Assembly (NCBI RefSeq): GCF_000399665.1
Contig: NZ_KB976985.1
Span: 123,222-187,221, forward strand
DNA length: 64,000 bases
Source of the DNA: Acinetobacter calcoaceticus ANC 3811
GTDB lineage: Bacteria > Pseudomonadota > Gammaproteobacteria > Pseudomonadales > Moraxellaceae
Reading direction: 5' to 3'
Positions 1 through 8,800 of this stretch are shown piece after piece. The position numbers and the translations under genes were made by a program. The notes under the pieces are model-generated. The model saw only the letters and a list, made by a program, of their open reading frames with translations. It made no database searches and was not told the origin of the DNA. Position 1 is the stretch's first letter; each line of letters begins with the position of its first letter.

Positions 1-3
1 AAG

Positions 4-80
4 TGGCGCAGCGGACGGGGCTCGAACCCGCGACCCCCGGCGTGACAGGCCGGTATTCTAACCAACTGAACTACCGCTGC
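4..80 (-). tRNA. tRNA-Asp (GTC), copy 1
   Basis: Read on the minus strand this 77-base segment folds as a cloverleaf. The acceptor stem GCAGCGG pairs with CCGCTGC, followed by discriminator G and an encoded CCA. The D-arm is AGTTCAGTTGG-like, the anticodon loop contains GTC (aspartate), and the T-arm carries GGTTCGAGCCC. It is identical in sequence to the copy at 128-204 and is the last gene of a three-tRNA unit read leftwards. Confidence 0.97.
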
Positions 81-127
81 ACTTTCACAATATCGAAATT
101 GTGGGGTAAACGATGTTAAGTCTTAAG

Positions 128-204
128 TGGCGCAGCGGACGGGGCTCGAACCCGCGACCCCCGGCGTGACAGGCCGGTATTCTAACCAACTGAACTACCG
201 CTGC
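128..204 (-). tRNA. tRNA-Asp (GTC), copy 2
   Basis: This is a second, sequence-identical tRNA-Asp with anticodon GTC, a 7-bp acceptor stem and an encoded CCA. It lies 124 bases from the first copy. The spacer between the two contains a short hairpin-forming stretch (CAATATCGAAATTG) and no gene. Tandem identical tRNA-Asp genes next to tRNA-Val are a common arrangement in gammaproteobacteria. Confidence 0.97.
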
Positions 205-228
205 ACTTGAGAGCTTAACGTAAAGGCT

Positions 229-304
229 TGGTGGGCGCTGACGGGATCGAACCGCCGACATTCTGCTTGTAAGGCAGACGCTCTACCAACTGAGCTAAGC
301 GCCC
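229..304 (-). tRNA. tRNA-Val (TAC)
   Basis: This is a 76-base cloverleaf on the minus strand. The acceptor stem is GGGCGCT/AGCGCCC with an encoded CCA. The D-arm is AGCTCAGTTGG, the anticodon loop contains TAC (valine), and the T-arm contains GGTTCGATCCC. It is the first gene after the promoter at 333-360, so it leads the Val-Asp-Asp transcript. Confidence 0.97.
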
Positions 305-332
305 TTTAACGTCTTCATCGTTTGTGAGGTGC

Positions 333-360
333 ATTATAGAGAATCTTTAACAGGTGTCAA
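333..360 (-). promoter_or_regulatory. Promoter of the tRNA-Val/Asp/Asp operon
   Basis: On the minus strand a perfect -35 box TTGACA (355-360) and a perfect -10 box TATAAT (333-338) are separated by 16 bases. They end about 29 bases upstream of tRNA-Val. A C-rich discriminator (GCACCTC) follows the -10 box, as expected for stringently controlled stable-RNA promoters. The rest of the 305-512 gap is AT-rich, and I see no gene in it. Confidence 0.85.
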
Positions 361-512
361 ACGCTTTTCGACTTCTTTTTAAAAAAATGCGAATGAATGA
401 TTAAAAATAAGTCATTATTAAGTAAAAAAACAATTTTTTGTATTTTATTTAAACACTTATTTCAATATTTTCTACATTTACACAGCTAATCAATAAGAGA
501 TAAAACTCGCAC

Positions 513-1016
513 TCAGGTCAAAGATTGTTCAGATAAATAAACTAATGCATCTTCAGCCACTAAATCAAATAGCTCAATGATTTCTTCATTACGCATTCGA
601 ACGCATCCATGTGACATTGGCACCCCCATTGGTTGCGTGTCTGGAGTCCCATGAATGTAGATATAACGTTGCATGGTGTCGTGGCCTTCGCCTTTATTAA
701 AGCCTTCTTCTAAGCCATCTAACCAAAGAATACGAGAAAGGATCCAGTCTCTCTCAGGATATTGAGCAGCTAACTCAGTGCTATAAACCTCCCCTGTTGG
801 CTTACGTGCAATAAAAACTGCATTTTGTGGAGACTCGGCACCAATTTTCTTTGCCACTCTATGCCATCCGCGTGGAGTTCTGCCGGTATTGTCCTGCTCA
901 CCAATTCCATTCTTTCCCGTAGAAATGACATAAAACTTATTATATTTAGGTAACGTTAATGTTTGGTTCGCTAAATCGATAAGAACATCAGCATCTTCGA
1001 GCTTAAATTGAGACAT
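513..1016 (-). CDS. elsL: YkuD-fold L,D-transpeptidase family protein, probable cytoplasmic L,D-carboxypeptidase
   Basis: This 167-residue protein consists almost entirely of one YkuD (L,D-transpeptidase) catalytic domain. The active-site signature runs from HGTPDTQPMG to SHGCVRMRN, with the nucleophilic cysteine near residue 138. There is no signal peptide or membrane segment, so it should be cytoplasmic. That is unusual for an L,D-transpeptidase. In Acinetobacter baumannii a YkuD protein without a signal peptide, ElsL, is known as the cytoplasmic L,D-carboxypeptidase that trims recycled tetrapeptides. Length and lack of a signal fit that protein, but the symbol is inferred from family knowledge. 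It is transcribed leftwards behind the DUF454 gene and separated from it by two terminator-like hairpins. Confidence 0.8.
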   Translation of the reverse strand: MSQFKLEDADVLIDLANQTLTLPKYNKFYVISTGKNGIGEQDNTGRTPRGWHRVAKKIGAESPQNAVFIARKPTGEVYSTELAAQYPERDWILSRILWLDGLEEGFNKGEGHDTMQRYIYIHGTPDTQPMGVPMSHGCVRMRNEEIIELFDLVAEDALVYLSEQSLT

Positions 1017-1092
1017 TGAACTTATTCTCTTATATCAACTCAAATACATTGAGTTTAATTAAAAAATTGTTGTAAGGGCTTGTCTTGCACTG

Positions 1093-1120
1093 GAAATAAA
1101 AGATTATTAATCTTCTTTTA
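1093..1120 (-). terminator. Terminator-like hairpin, distal copy
   Basis: Read on the minus strand, AAGATT-AAT-AATCTT is followed by a U-rich TTATTTCC. It is the second of two related hairpins spaced exactly 61 bases apart downstream of the DUF454 gene. The shared block starts GCTTGTCTT at 1078 and again at 1139. Confidence 0.5.
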
Positions 1121-1150
1121 TCTACGCACAGTTTCACTGCTTGTCTTACG

Positions 1151-1182
1151 CCAAAACAAAAGATTATCAATCTTTTATTTTG
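1151..1182 (-). terminator. Terminator-like hairpin at the end of the DUF454 gene
   Basis: A long near-perfect stem has arms beginning CCAAAA on one side and ending TTTTGG on the other, around a three-base ATC loop. The stop codon of the DUF454 gene lies inside the stem. Read leftwards, the inner AAAAGATT-GAT-AATCTTTT followed by GTTTT looks like a compact intrinsic terminator. Confidence 0.55.
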
Positions 1183-1534
1183 GCTCAGGGCGTAGCCATA
1201 ACCAAACTGCAACCAAGAACATAGTAATATCAGTAAAAGCCTTGACTAAAAGTGGCGCTGAAGTAAATAGCATGATAACTCCGCTAATCGCCATCATTAT
1301 GCTTGCAATCCACTTCGCTTTACGAGGCACCGTGCCATTGGCTCGCCAATCACGTAGCGTTGGACCATATTTAGGATGATTTAACAACCAATTATCCATT
1401 TGTGGCCAGCCTTTTGACGCAGCCCAAGCAGCCAGAATCAAAAACACTGTTGTTGGCATACCTGGTAAAATTGCTCCAATAATGCCTAGCGTGATAAAAA
1501 TCACCACTAAAGTGCGCCAGAACAATGTTCGCAT
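1175..1534 (-). CDS. DUF454 (YbaN-type) inner-membrane protein
   Basis: This is a 119-residue integral membrane protein. There is one hydrophobic segment near residues 7-35 that includes GAILPGMPTTVFLIL. A central loop carries the family's W-L-hP-G-P-LR-W pattern (NWLLNHPKYGPTLRDW), and two hydrophobic segments follow in the C-terminal half. This is the DUF454/YbaN family, whose biochemical role is not established. It is divergent from the DUF1853 gene. Its stop codon is buried in a terminator hairpin. Confidence 0.85.
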   Translation of the reverse strand: MRTLFWRTLVVIFITLGIIGAILPGMPTTVFLILAAWAASKGWPQMDNWLLNHPKYGPTLRDWRANGTVPRKAKWIASIMMAISGVIMLFTSAPLLVKAFTDITMFLVAVWLWLRPEPK

Positions 1535-1637
1535 ATAGAAACCTTAACCTGCTGTTAGCGTTAGTATAAAGTGTTTTTCTAATATTTTTTGTTGATCCGC
1601 TATGAAATTAGGATGAATTACTTCGAGTATTAAATGT

Positions 1638-2519
1638 ATGAATATTGCCTCAGTTAAAACTTCCTATTTCGAGCCATGGCTTCAATTTCAACATCCTATA
1701 GTTCGACAGCTCGCCTTTTGTATTGCTAGTCCAAATTTACTTTGCCAACCGCCAAAAAGCTTAGATATACACCATCACTTTAAGCTACATACAACCGAGT
1801 TTTGGGAAGTTCATTTTCAAAATTATTTACCACGTTTAAAAGAGCTCGATCAAACTCCAGAACCTTTAATTGAGTTTTTATCTCAGCTTAAAAGTACACG
1901 TCTAGGTCTACGCTTTGAACATCTACTCTGGTTTTGGTTACAAGAGGATCAGTATCACTCCTATCAATTATTGGGACATAGTATTCAAAAAATTGAGGGG
2001 CCAAAAACATTAGGTGAACTAGATTTTTTAATTTTAAATAAAGGAACTCAAGAAATTGAACATTGGGAGGTAGCCTTAAAATATTATCTCGGTGAGGCAG
2101 ATTTACATTTAGAGCAATGGATTGGTCTAAACCGTCAGGATACTTTAAGTAAAAAGCTTTATCATTTTACGGACAAACAATTTCAGTTTCTTGAAGCCTT
2201 AAACTTCGAAATTCAACAACGCTTTGCAGTTTTAAAGGGACAACTTTATCTTCCTCTGGATTTAAATTTGCAGCAATCGCTACCTGATTGGGTAAATTTA
2301 AAGCGTCGTTTGGGATATTGGGGTACCACAATTCCTCATTCTTCTTTTTATCGATTAGAAAGACACGAATGGCTTTGTCCAAATAACCAACCTAGTTCAG
2401 CTCCAGCACAATGGTGGACAGACGGTTTATATTGTAAAAATAGTCAGGAAATTCTGTTTTATATGTTTAGACATCCTTCACACTTAAAATTTAAGTCCAA
2501 CTTGCAGAAATTTAAATAA
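1638..2519 (+). CDS. DUF1853 family protein, PD-(D/E)XK-like
   Basis: This 293-residue soluble protein matches the DUF1853 family. Recognisable parts are the N-terminal VRQLAFCIASPNLL block and a central conserved stretch. In that stretch GELDFLIL (about 126-133) is followed by HWEVALKYYLG (about 141-151). The spacing of D and E-x-K resembles the PD-(D/E)XK nuclease superfamily core. That would suggest a metal-dependent phosphodiesterase, but no substrate is known. There is no signal peptide. The gene is divergent from the DUF454 gene with about 100 bases between them, and no strong Shine-Dalgarno is visible. Confidence 0.75.
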   Translation: MNIASVKTSYFEPWLQFQHPIVRQLAFCIASPNLLCQPPKSLDIHHHFKLHTTEFWEVHFQNYLPRLKELDQTPEPLIEFLSQLKSTRLGLRFEHLLWFWLQEDQYHSYQLLGHSIQKIEGPKTLGELDFLILNKGTQEIEHWEVALKYYLGEADLHLEQWIGLNRQDTLSKKLYHFTDKQFQFLEALNFEIQQRFAVLKGQLYLPLDLNLQQSLPDWVNLKRRLGYWGTTIPHSSFYRLERHEWLCPNNQPSSAPAQWWTDGLYCKNSQEILFYMFRHPSHLKFKSNLQKFK

Positions 2520-2644
2520 TTAACAAGAAATTTAAGCTTCCAGAAACATTTTATAACGTTTTTACTATTAAACAGTCATGTTTCTTTTTACGTTTGTTTT
2601 TTAATCTAAATTTACTTCATTATTAAATTTAAACGGAGAAAATG

Positions 2645-2785
2645 ATGAAAAAAGTTTTAGCTGCTTCTGTCATGATTGCTGTTGTTTTAACAGGCTGTAA
2701 TACGTTTAAGGGTTTTGGGAAAGATGTTTCTAAAGCAGGTGATGCTGTAACGAATACTGCTGAAAAAACACAAGATAAAATGTAA
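2645..2785 (+). CDS. Entericidin EcnA/B-like small lipoprotein
   Basis: This 46-residue protein is too short for most gene callers. It has a positively charged start (MKKVLAAS), a hydrophobic stretch, and a lipobox LTGC that puts the lipidated cysteine near residue 18. The short polar tail contains F-G-K-D-V-x-K-A-G and ends TAEKTQDKM. This is the layout of entericidin lipoproteins, which are linked to stationary-phase and envelope stress. Two consecutive ATGs exist (2642 and 2645). GGAG at 2635-2638 is better spaced (6 bases) from the second. A strong terminator follows directly, so it is monocistronic. Confidence 0.85.
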   Translation: MKKVLAASVMIAVVLTGCNTFKGFGKDVSKAGDAVTNTAEKTQDKM

Positions 2786-2804
2786 GTTAGAGTTATCACT
2801 AAAA

Positions 2805-4044
<1,240 letters not shown>

Positions 4045-4064
4045 AATATTAACGCTCAATGAAT

Positions 4065-4096
4065 AAAAAGCATCCTTTTTAGGGTGCTTTTTATTG
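4065..4096 (+). terminator. Intrinsic terminator after dapE
   Basis: The stem AAAAAGCAtCCT / AGGgTGCTTTTT closes a five-T loop and is followed by TATTG. It lies 20 bases after dapE. Confidence 0.8.
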
Positions 4097-4178
4097 TCTT
4101 AAATTGTGAGTACATTCTTTGAAAATTTTAAAATGTGACTCACATTCTCGATTTTAGATAGCTGGCCATACACAATAC

Positions 4179-5060
4179 TTAAAGCACTTCTTTTGAATGG
4201 TTATCTATCCATTGTAATATAGTAGGCCAGACTTCCTTAGCGGCATTTTGACTAAGTGCGATTCTACTATGAGAATAATCTTCTAGATTATTATTAGAAA
4301 GGCCAAACTCACGAAATATGTTATTTTTATTTTCAAAGGCTTCTAAATATTTATAACATCCTTTAACTGGTGCAATAAATTTATCACCAGACCCACAAAT
4401 GGAATATATTGGAACCTTAATAGAACTCATAAATTTTCTATAATCAATATCTTTAAATTCACTTATAAAGTTTTGTTTTAAATTCCAGTTAAACCATGGT
4501 TTCATTGTGTAATAGGTTTCATTGACTCTTCCTAACTTGAATGTACTAGCAGGAACCTGTCCTAGACTTTTAACAACCAGTTTTGCAGAAAGTAACTTAA
4601 GAAAGTCAAATCGGTGGCCTACTGCTCCATATGCTTGGCAAGCAACAAAAGTAATACTTTGAATAAGATTTAAATATTCAGAATGATTAATCAAGAACAT
4701 TGTTAAGCATAGCCCTCCTCCACTATGGGTTACACAGTGTAAAGACGAAATATTTAAATGATTATAAATATAGTTAAAGGCAGCTTTATATTCATATAGT
4801 GCAATGGTTTCAAAATTGAATGGAATATTTGTTTTTGGGCTTGTGCCATGCCCTCGCCATTCTAAAATAAAACAGATATACCCGTGATTTGCCAAATAGT
4901 CTGCAATACCCATACAAACAGTCTTGTCTGAAAATGCACCATGAGATAAGAAAATTGCTTCTTTTTTTATCAGAATGTCCTCACTTCTAGCAATCTTCCA
5001 TAAAGCAAATTCACCATGGTCATCTGTTTCTAAAATATACAGCTCTTTATGAATTGACAT
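4179..5060 (-). CDS. Alpha/beta hydrolase of unknown substrate
   Basis: This 293-residue single-domain alpha/beta hydrolase has an oxyanion-hole region LSHGAFSDK (about 38-46). The motif EWRGHGTS follows, then the nucleophile elbow THSGGG (GxSxG type, serine about 114). Near the C-terminus are an acid-bearing CGSGDKFIAP and a candidate catalytic histidine in DYSHSRI. There is no signal peptide. The coding sequence and its 344-base upstream region look more AT-rich and richer in Asn/Ile/Lys than neighbouring genes. That could mean horizontal acquisition. It stands alone, convergent with dapE. The substrate cannot be told from sequence. Confidence 0.75.
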   Translation of the reverse strand: MSIHKELYILETDDHGEFALWKIARSEDILIKKEAIFLSHGAFSDKTVCMGIADYLANHGYICFILEWRGHGTSPKTNIPFNFETIALYEYKAAFNYIYNHLNISSLHCVTHSGGGLCLTMFLINHSEYLNLIQSITFVACQAYGAVGHRFDFLKLLSAKLVVKSLGQVPASTFKLGRVNETYYTMKPWFNWNLKQNFISEFKDIDYRKFMSSIKVPIYSICGSGDKFIAPVKGCYKYLEAFENKNNIFREFGLSNNNLEDYSHSRIALSQNAAKEVWPTILQWIDNHSKEVL

Positions 5061-5373
5061 TTATTTTCTACTGTTGCAAAGATTTTGTTTTGGATTAAAT
5101 TTCTATGTTTGATTCTGGAAAATACGAAGCTCATTTTTTAAATATAATTTAAATCTATGTCCTTTTAAATATTCAATTTAAATACATTTAGAATTAGCAG
5201 CCATTAAAATTCAATACTATTATTAGATTATTTAAATTCCATTATTGATATTCAATATCAAAAACACCCACACAAAATATAAATTCACAATGTAAATAAA
5301 GCAATTACTTCTTAATTCATGTTGTATAACTATGAACTACGTTATCTCTTATCAAATAATTTCATCTCCACCT
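5061..5373. other. AT-rich intergenic region without a gene
   Basis: About 310 bases between the hydrolase gene and the end of the chemosensory operon are very AT-rich. They hold short A/T repeats such as TATTGATATTCAATATC and no credible ORF. The hydrolase promoter must lie here on the minus strand, but no clear -35/-10 pair can be singled out. Confidence 0.5.
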
Positions 5374-5406
5374 AAAAAAAGGAACTCAAATGAGTTCCTT
5401 TTTTTT
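5374..5406. terminator. Intrinsic terminator of the pil-chp operon
   Basis: GGAACTCA / TGAGTTCC with an AA loop is flanked by A-runs on one side and T-runs on the other, so it can work in both directions. It overlaps the stop codon of the last chemosensory gene. Confidence 0.88.
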
Positions 5407-5872
5407 ATAGATGAAGCGAGTTTTGGATATATTGCAAATTAGGAACGTGGTAGCGTTGATCCTCCATTCGCACATATTTAAATACAGTTGGGTGCTGCAA
5501 AGCATCTTGTGTATCTTCACTTTCATCTACGACTTCAGAAATACGTAAACGAACTGAAGCTGGCATAGATTTGCAGATGAGTGCAAAACGTTGGCTGATA
5601 TCTTCACTTTCAATAACTAATGCCACCGCTCGTGAATCAATTTCATTATGCACAGAATAGACCGGAAGCTTTACGTCATGCCATTCAATATGCTTAATAC
5701 CATTTTTAACATCCATCGCTGATAACACGATGTTTTGTGGCAATAGCATCGGAACTTGCTGATCACATTCAATAATATATGCATCAATAAAACCAGTTGA
5801 AACAGTAATTAAATGTTGAAGTTCTTGCTGATCCATTTCACTAATTAATGATGTACTTATCTGACTCTTCAT
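5405..5872 (-). CDS. CheW-like adaptor protein (ChpC-like)
   Basis: This 155-residue protein is the last gene of the Pil-Chp operon. Its start codon overlaps the chpA stop by one base (TAATG), which implies translational coupling. The middle looks like a degenerate CheW fold: a LLPQNIVLSAMDV strand pair, WHDVKLPVYSV in the position of the CheW L-P-V motif, and RFALICKSMPASVRLRISEV. In Pseudomonas aeruginosa ChpC is a second CheW-type adaptor in the equivalent cluster. The ChpC assignment rests mostly on position and weak fold resemblance. Confidence 0.6.
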   Translation of the reverse strand: MKSQISTSLISEMDQQELQHLITVSTGFIDAYIIECDQQVPMLLPQNIVLSAMDVKNGIKHIEWHDVKLPVYSVHNEIDSRAVALVIESEDISQRFALICKSMPASVRLRISEVVDESEDTQDALQHPTVFKYVRMEDQRYHVPNLQYIQNSLHL

Positions 5873-8800
5873 TAGGCAAGTTCCTCTTCACGTGTCGTGA
5901 AAAAAGCTTCAATATTGTGAAGTAAATCTTCTTCTTGGAAAGGTTTACCCATGTATTGGTTAACCCCTAAAGCAAATGCTCGTTCACGATGTTTTTCACC
6001 AGTTCTTGATGTAATCATAATGACTGGCATATCTTGATGTAGGTCATGATGTCGAACAAGATTAAGTACCTCAAAGCCATCCATTCGCGGCATTTCAATA
6101 TCAAGCAGCATTAGATCTGGCTTAATATTTTCCAGCTGCTCAATTGCATCAATACCATCTTTAGCAGTGACTACGTCATAGCCTTGACGTTCAAGTAAAC
6201 GAGTCGTTACCTTACGCACTGTAACAGAGTCATCTACAATCATAATGAGACGGCGTTCGTCAGACTCGCGTTGTCTATAGATAGCCTCATTAAGTGGCTT
6301 ATGTCGGCGGGTAGACTGAATTTGGCGAGCAATATTTTGCCCATCTAGAATTAGACAAACTTGACCATCACCTAAAATAGTTGCGCCTGCAATCGCACCA
6401 ATACTAGAGAACTGCTGCCCGATTGGCTTAACTACAATCTGCGCTCGTGAACCAATAAGCTGATCAACCAATAATGCAATGGTTTGTCCATTATTTGTCT
6501 TAATCATTAATACTGGTAGCGAATACATCATCCCACTTAAACGTGGAATCGGTTGATTACCAACAAACTCAGATAAATAGCGTAATGGATAACGTTTATT
6601 TTCAAATTCAAAGAATTCTTGTGCGCTTCCAAAATACTGTTCTAATGATGTTGGTGAAACTCGAACAATTCGATCAATTTGAGCCAATGGAATTGCAAAT
6701 TGTTGATCAGCAACTTTAACCATTAAGGCATCACTAACAGCTACTGTCGTTGGAACACGTATTGTAAAGATTGTTCCTTGCCCATAAACAGAATCGACAC
6801 TCACATGTCCGCCCAAAGCTTTAATATCACTTTGTACGACATCTAGCCCGACACCACGACCTGAAATCTGAGTGACTTGATCGGCTGTACTTAACCCTGG
6901 ATGGAAAATCAGCTGTAAAATATCTTGATGTTCTAATACTTGTTCAGGATTAATCAAACCCGATAAGAGGGCCTTTTGACGAACTTTCTCGATATCAATA
7001 CCTCGACCATCATCCTTAAATGTAACAACAACATCCGTACCTTGACGATTAATATTCAGTTCAATGCGTCCAGTTTCTGGTTTTTGCGCTTGTTCACGTT
7101 GTGCACGATCTTCTAAACCATGGTCAATTGCATTTCGAAGCATGTGCTCAAGTGGCGTAACCAAACGCTCTAGCATTGTCCGATCTAGCTCACCTTCGGT
7201 ATTATTAACAAAAAGCTCTGCTGGTCGATCCAATGCCGTAGAGGTCTGTCTCACAATTCGTTGTAAACGAGGTAGCAATCGAGAGAATGGTACTAATCGC
7301 GTTCGCATTAGACCTTCTTGAATTTCGGCCTGAATACGTGATTGTTGTACCAGCAAACTTTCGGTGTCTCTGATTTTTTCGGATAATGTGTTTTTGAAAT
7401 CCACTAAATCCGATGCAGATTCAGCAAGTGATTTCGATAATTGATTCAATGAAGAATATTGGTCCATCTCTAGAGGATCAAATTCTGTATAACGAGAATG
7501 CTCAATACCGTGTTTTGCAATAATCTGGCTTTCTAATTCGCCTTCCATTCGACGTAACTGGTCTGCAAGTCGTTGAATGGCTAATTCCATTTCCACTAGC
7601 GTATGGCCAAATTGACTGAGATCCATTTCAATTCGTGAACGGTTAATCGAATTTTCACCAGACAAATCAATCATTTTCTCGATTAAATCTGCTGAAACAC
7701 GAATCATCTCATTATTTTGTTCAAGATGCTGTGTCTGTTCCCATGCTCCCAACATTGGCGGTGGTTCTGCACCATCACCTTGCACGAAGCTCATGACAGG
7801 TTCCGAACTAAATAGATCAGTTCTAGTCAATTTACTTGGAATTTGTATTGCAGTTTCAATAAACTGAATATTTTCTAAACTTTGTTGTAAACCATCGAAA
7901 TGTTGATAGTTTTGCTTGAAAATTGCCTCTTTTAACCAAACAATCGCACTTTCTAGCAAGTTGTCATAAATATTTGAGCTAAAATGATAAAGCGCAAATT
8001 TTTCAAAAGCATTTTCAAGTTGATAAGCAATCGCTTGTACGGTTTCTAGTCCCAGCATACGGGAACCACCTTTCAAGCTGTGCACTGCTCTTTGTAGCTG
8101 AAGCAAGATACTACGATTAGTACGCTGCTCAAACCATTGCTTTAATAGATGATCGGCCATCTCTAACAGCTCAGCCGCTTCCTCCATAAATGCCTGTTCG
8201 ACAACAGAATTAATATCCTGATCTTGGATACTATCTGTATAGCCTTCTGTATCAAAAACTTGTAATTCTGTGTGTTCAACAAGCCTATTATTAGACTCAA
8301 CAATCTGCTCAAAATTAGAAGTTAACTCATCGAGATTTAACGCAGTATTGTCTATAGCTTCTTGTTGTAATACTTCAAAAGTTAATTCCGCTATAACATC
8401 TGTTTCAGACTCAGCTTGCGTCTCTTTAACAGCAGATCCAAGTGAGTTATATACCTTAGCTGCACTCTTAAGCGCTTGAATAGTATGAGAAGCAGCATAA
8501 TCCAGATGCTGTTCACGTACTATTTGTAGACGATCAGCCAAGTCATCTTGAACCAAACGGATAAAATCAATGAGAGCAGATGAAGTAATTAACTGTCTTT
8601 GAATTAGGCGCTCATAAATACTTTCTAATTCATGTGCGATTAAACCAATATAATTTGCCTGAATCATATTTGCCCCACCTTTTAAGGTATGCAAATAACG
8701 CATCAGATTATTAAGCGCAGCGAAGTTCTCTTGATCATTAATCCAAATATTAAGATCTGTATCCATTCCTTCAAGCAACTCATCGGCTTCTTCAAGAAAA

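Noticed and set aside
4..204. Duplicated tRNA-Asp as a possible integration (att) duplication
   Set aside because: Both copies are full-length and identical with CCA ends and normal operon spacing. No integrase or mobile genes are near, so this is an ordinary tandem tRNA cluster.
1078..1182. Two similar palindromic units resembling the start of a CRISPR array
   Set aside because: Only two units exist, the repeat is imperfect, and it lies at a gene end with terminator-like U-rich arms. No cas genes are present.
1080..1379. Plus-strand frame overlapping the DUF454 gene
   Set aside because: It starts inside the duplicated hairpins and continues antisense to a recognised membrane protein. The N-terminal repeats come only from the DNA repeat.
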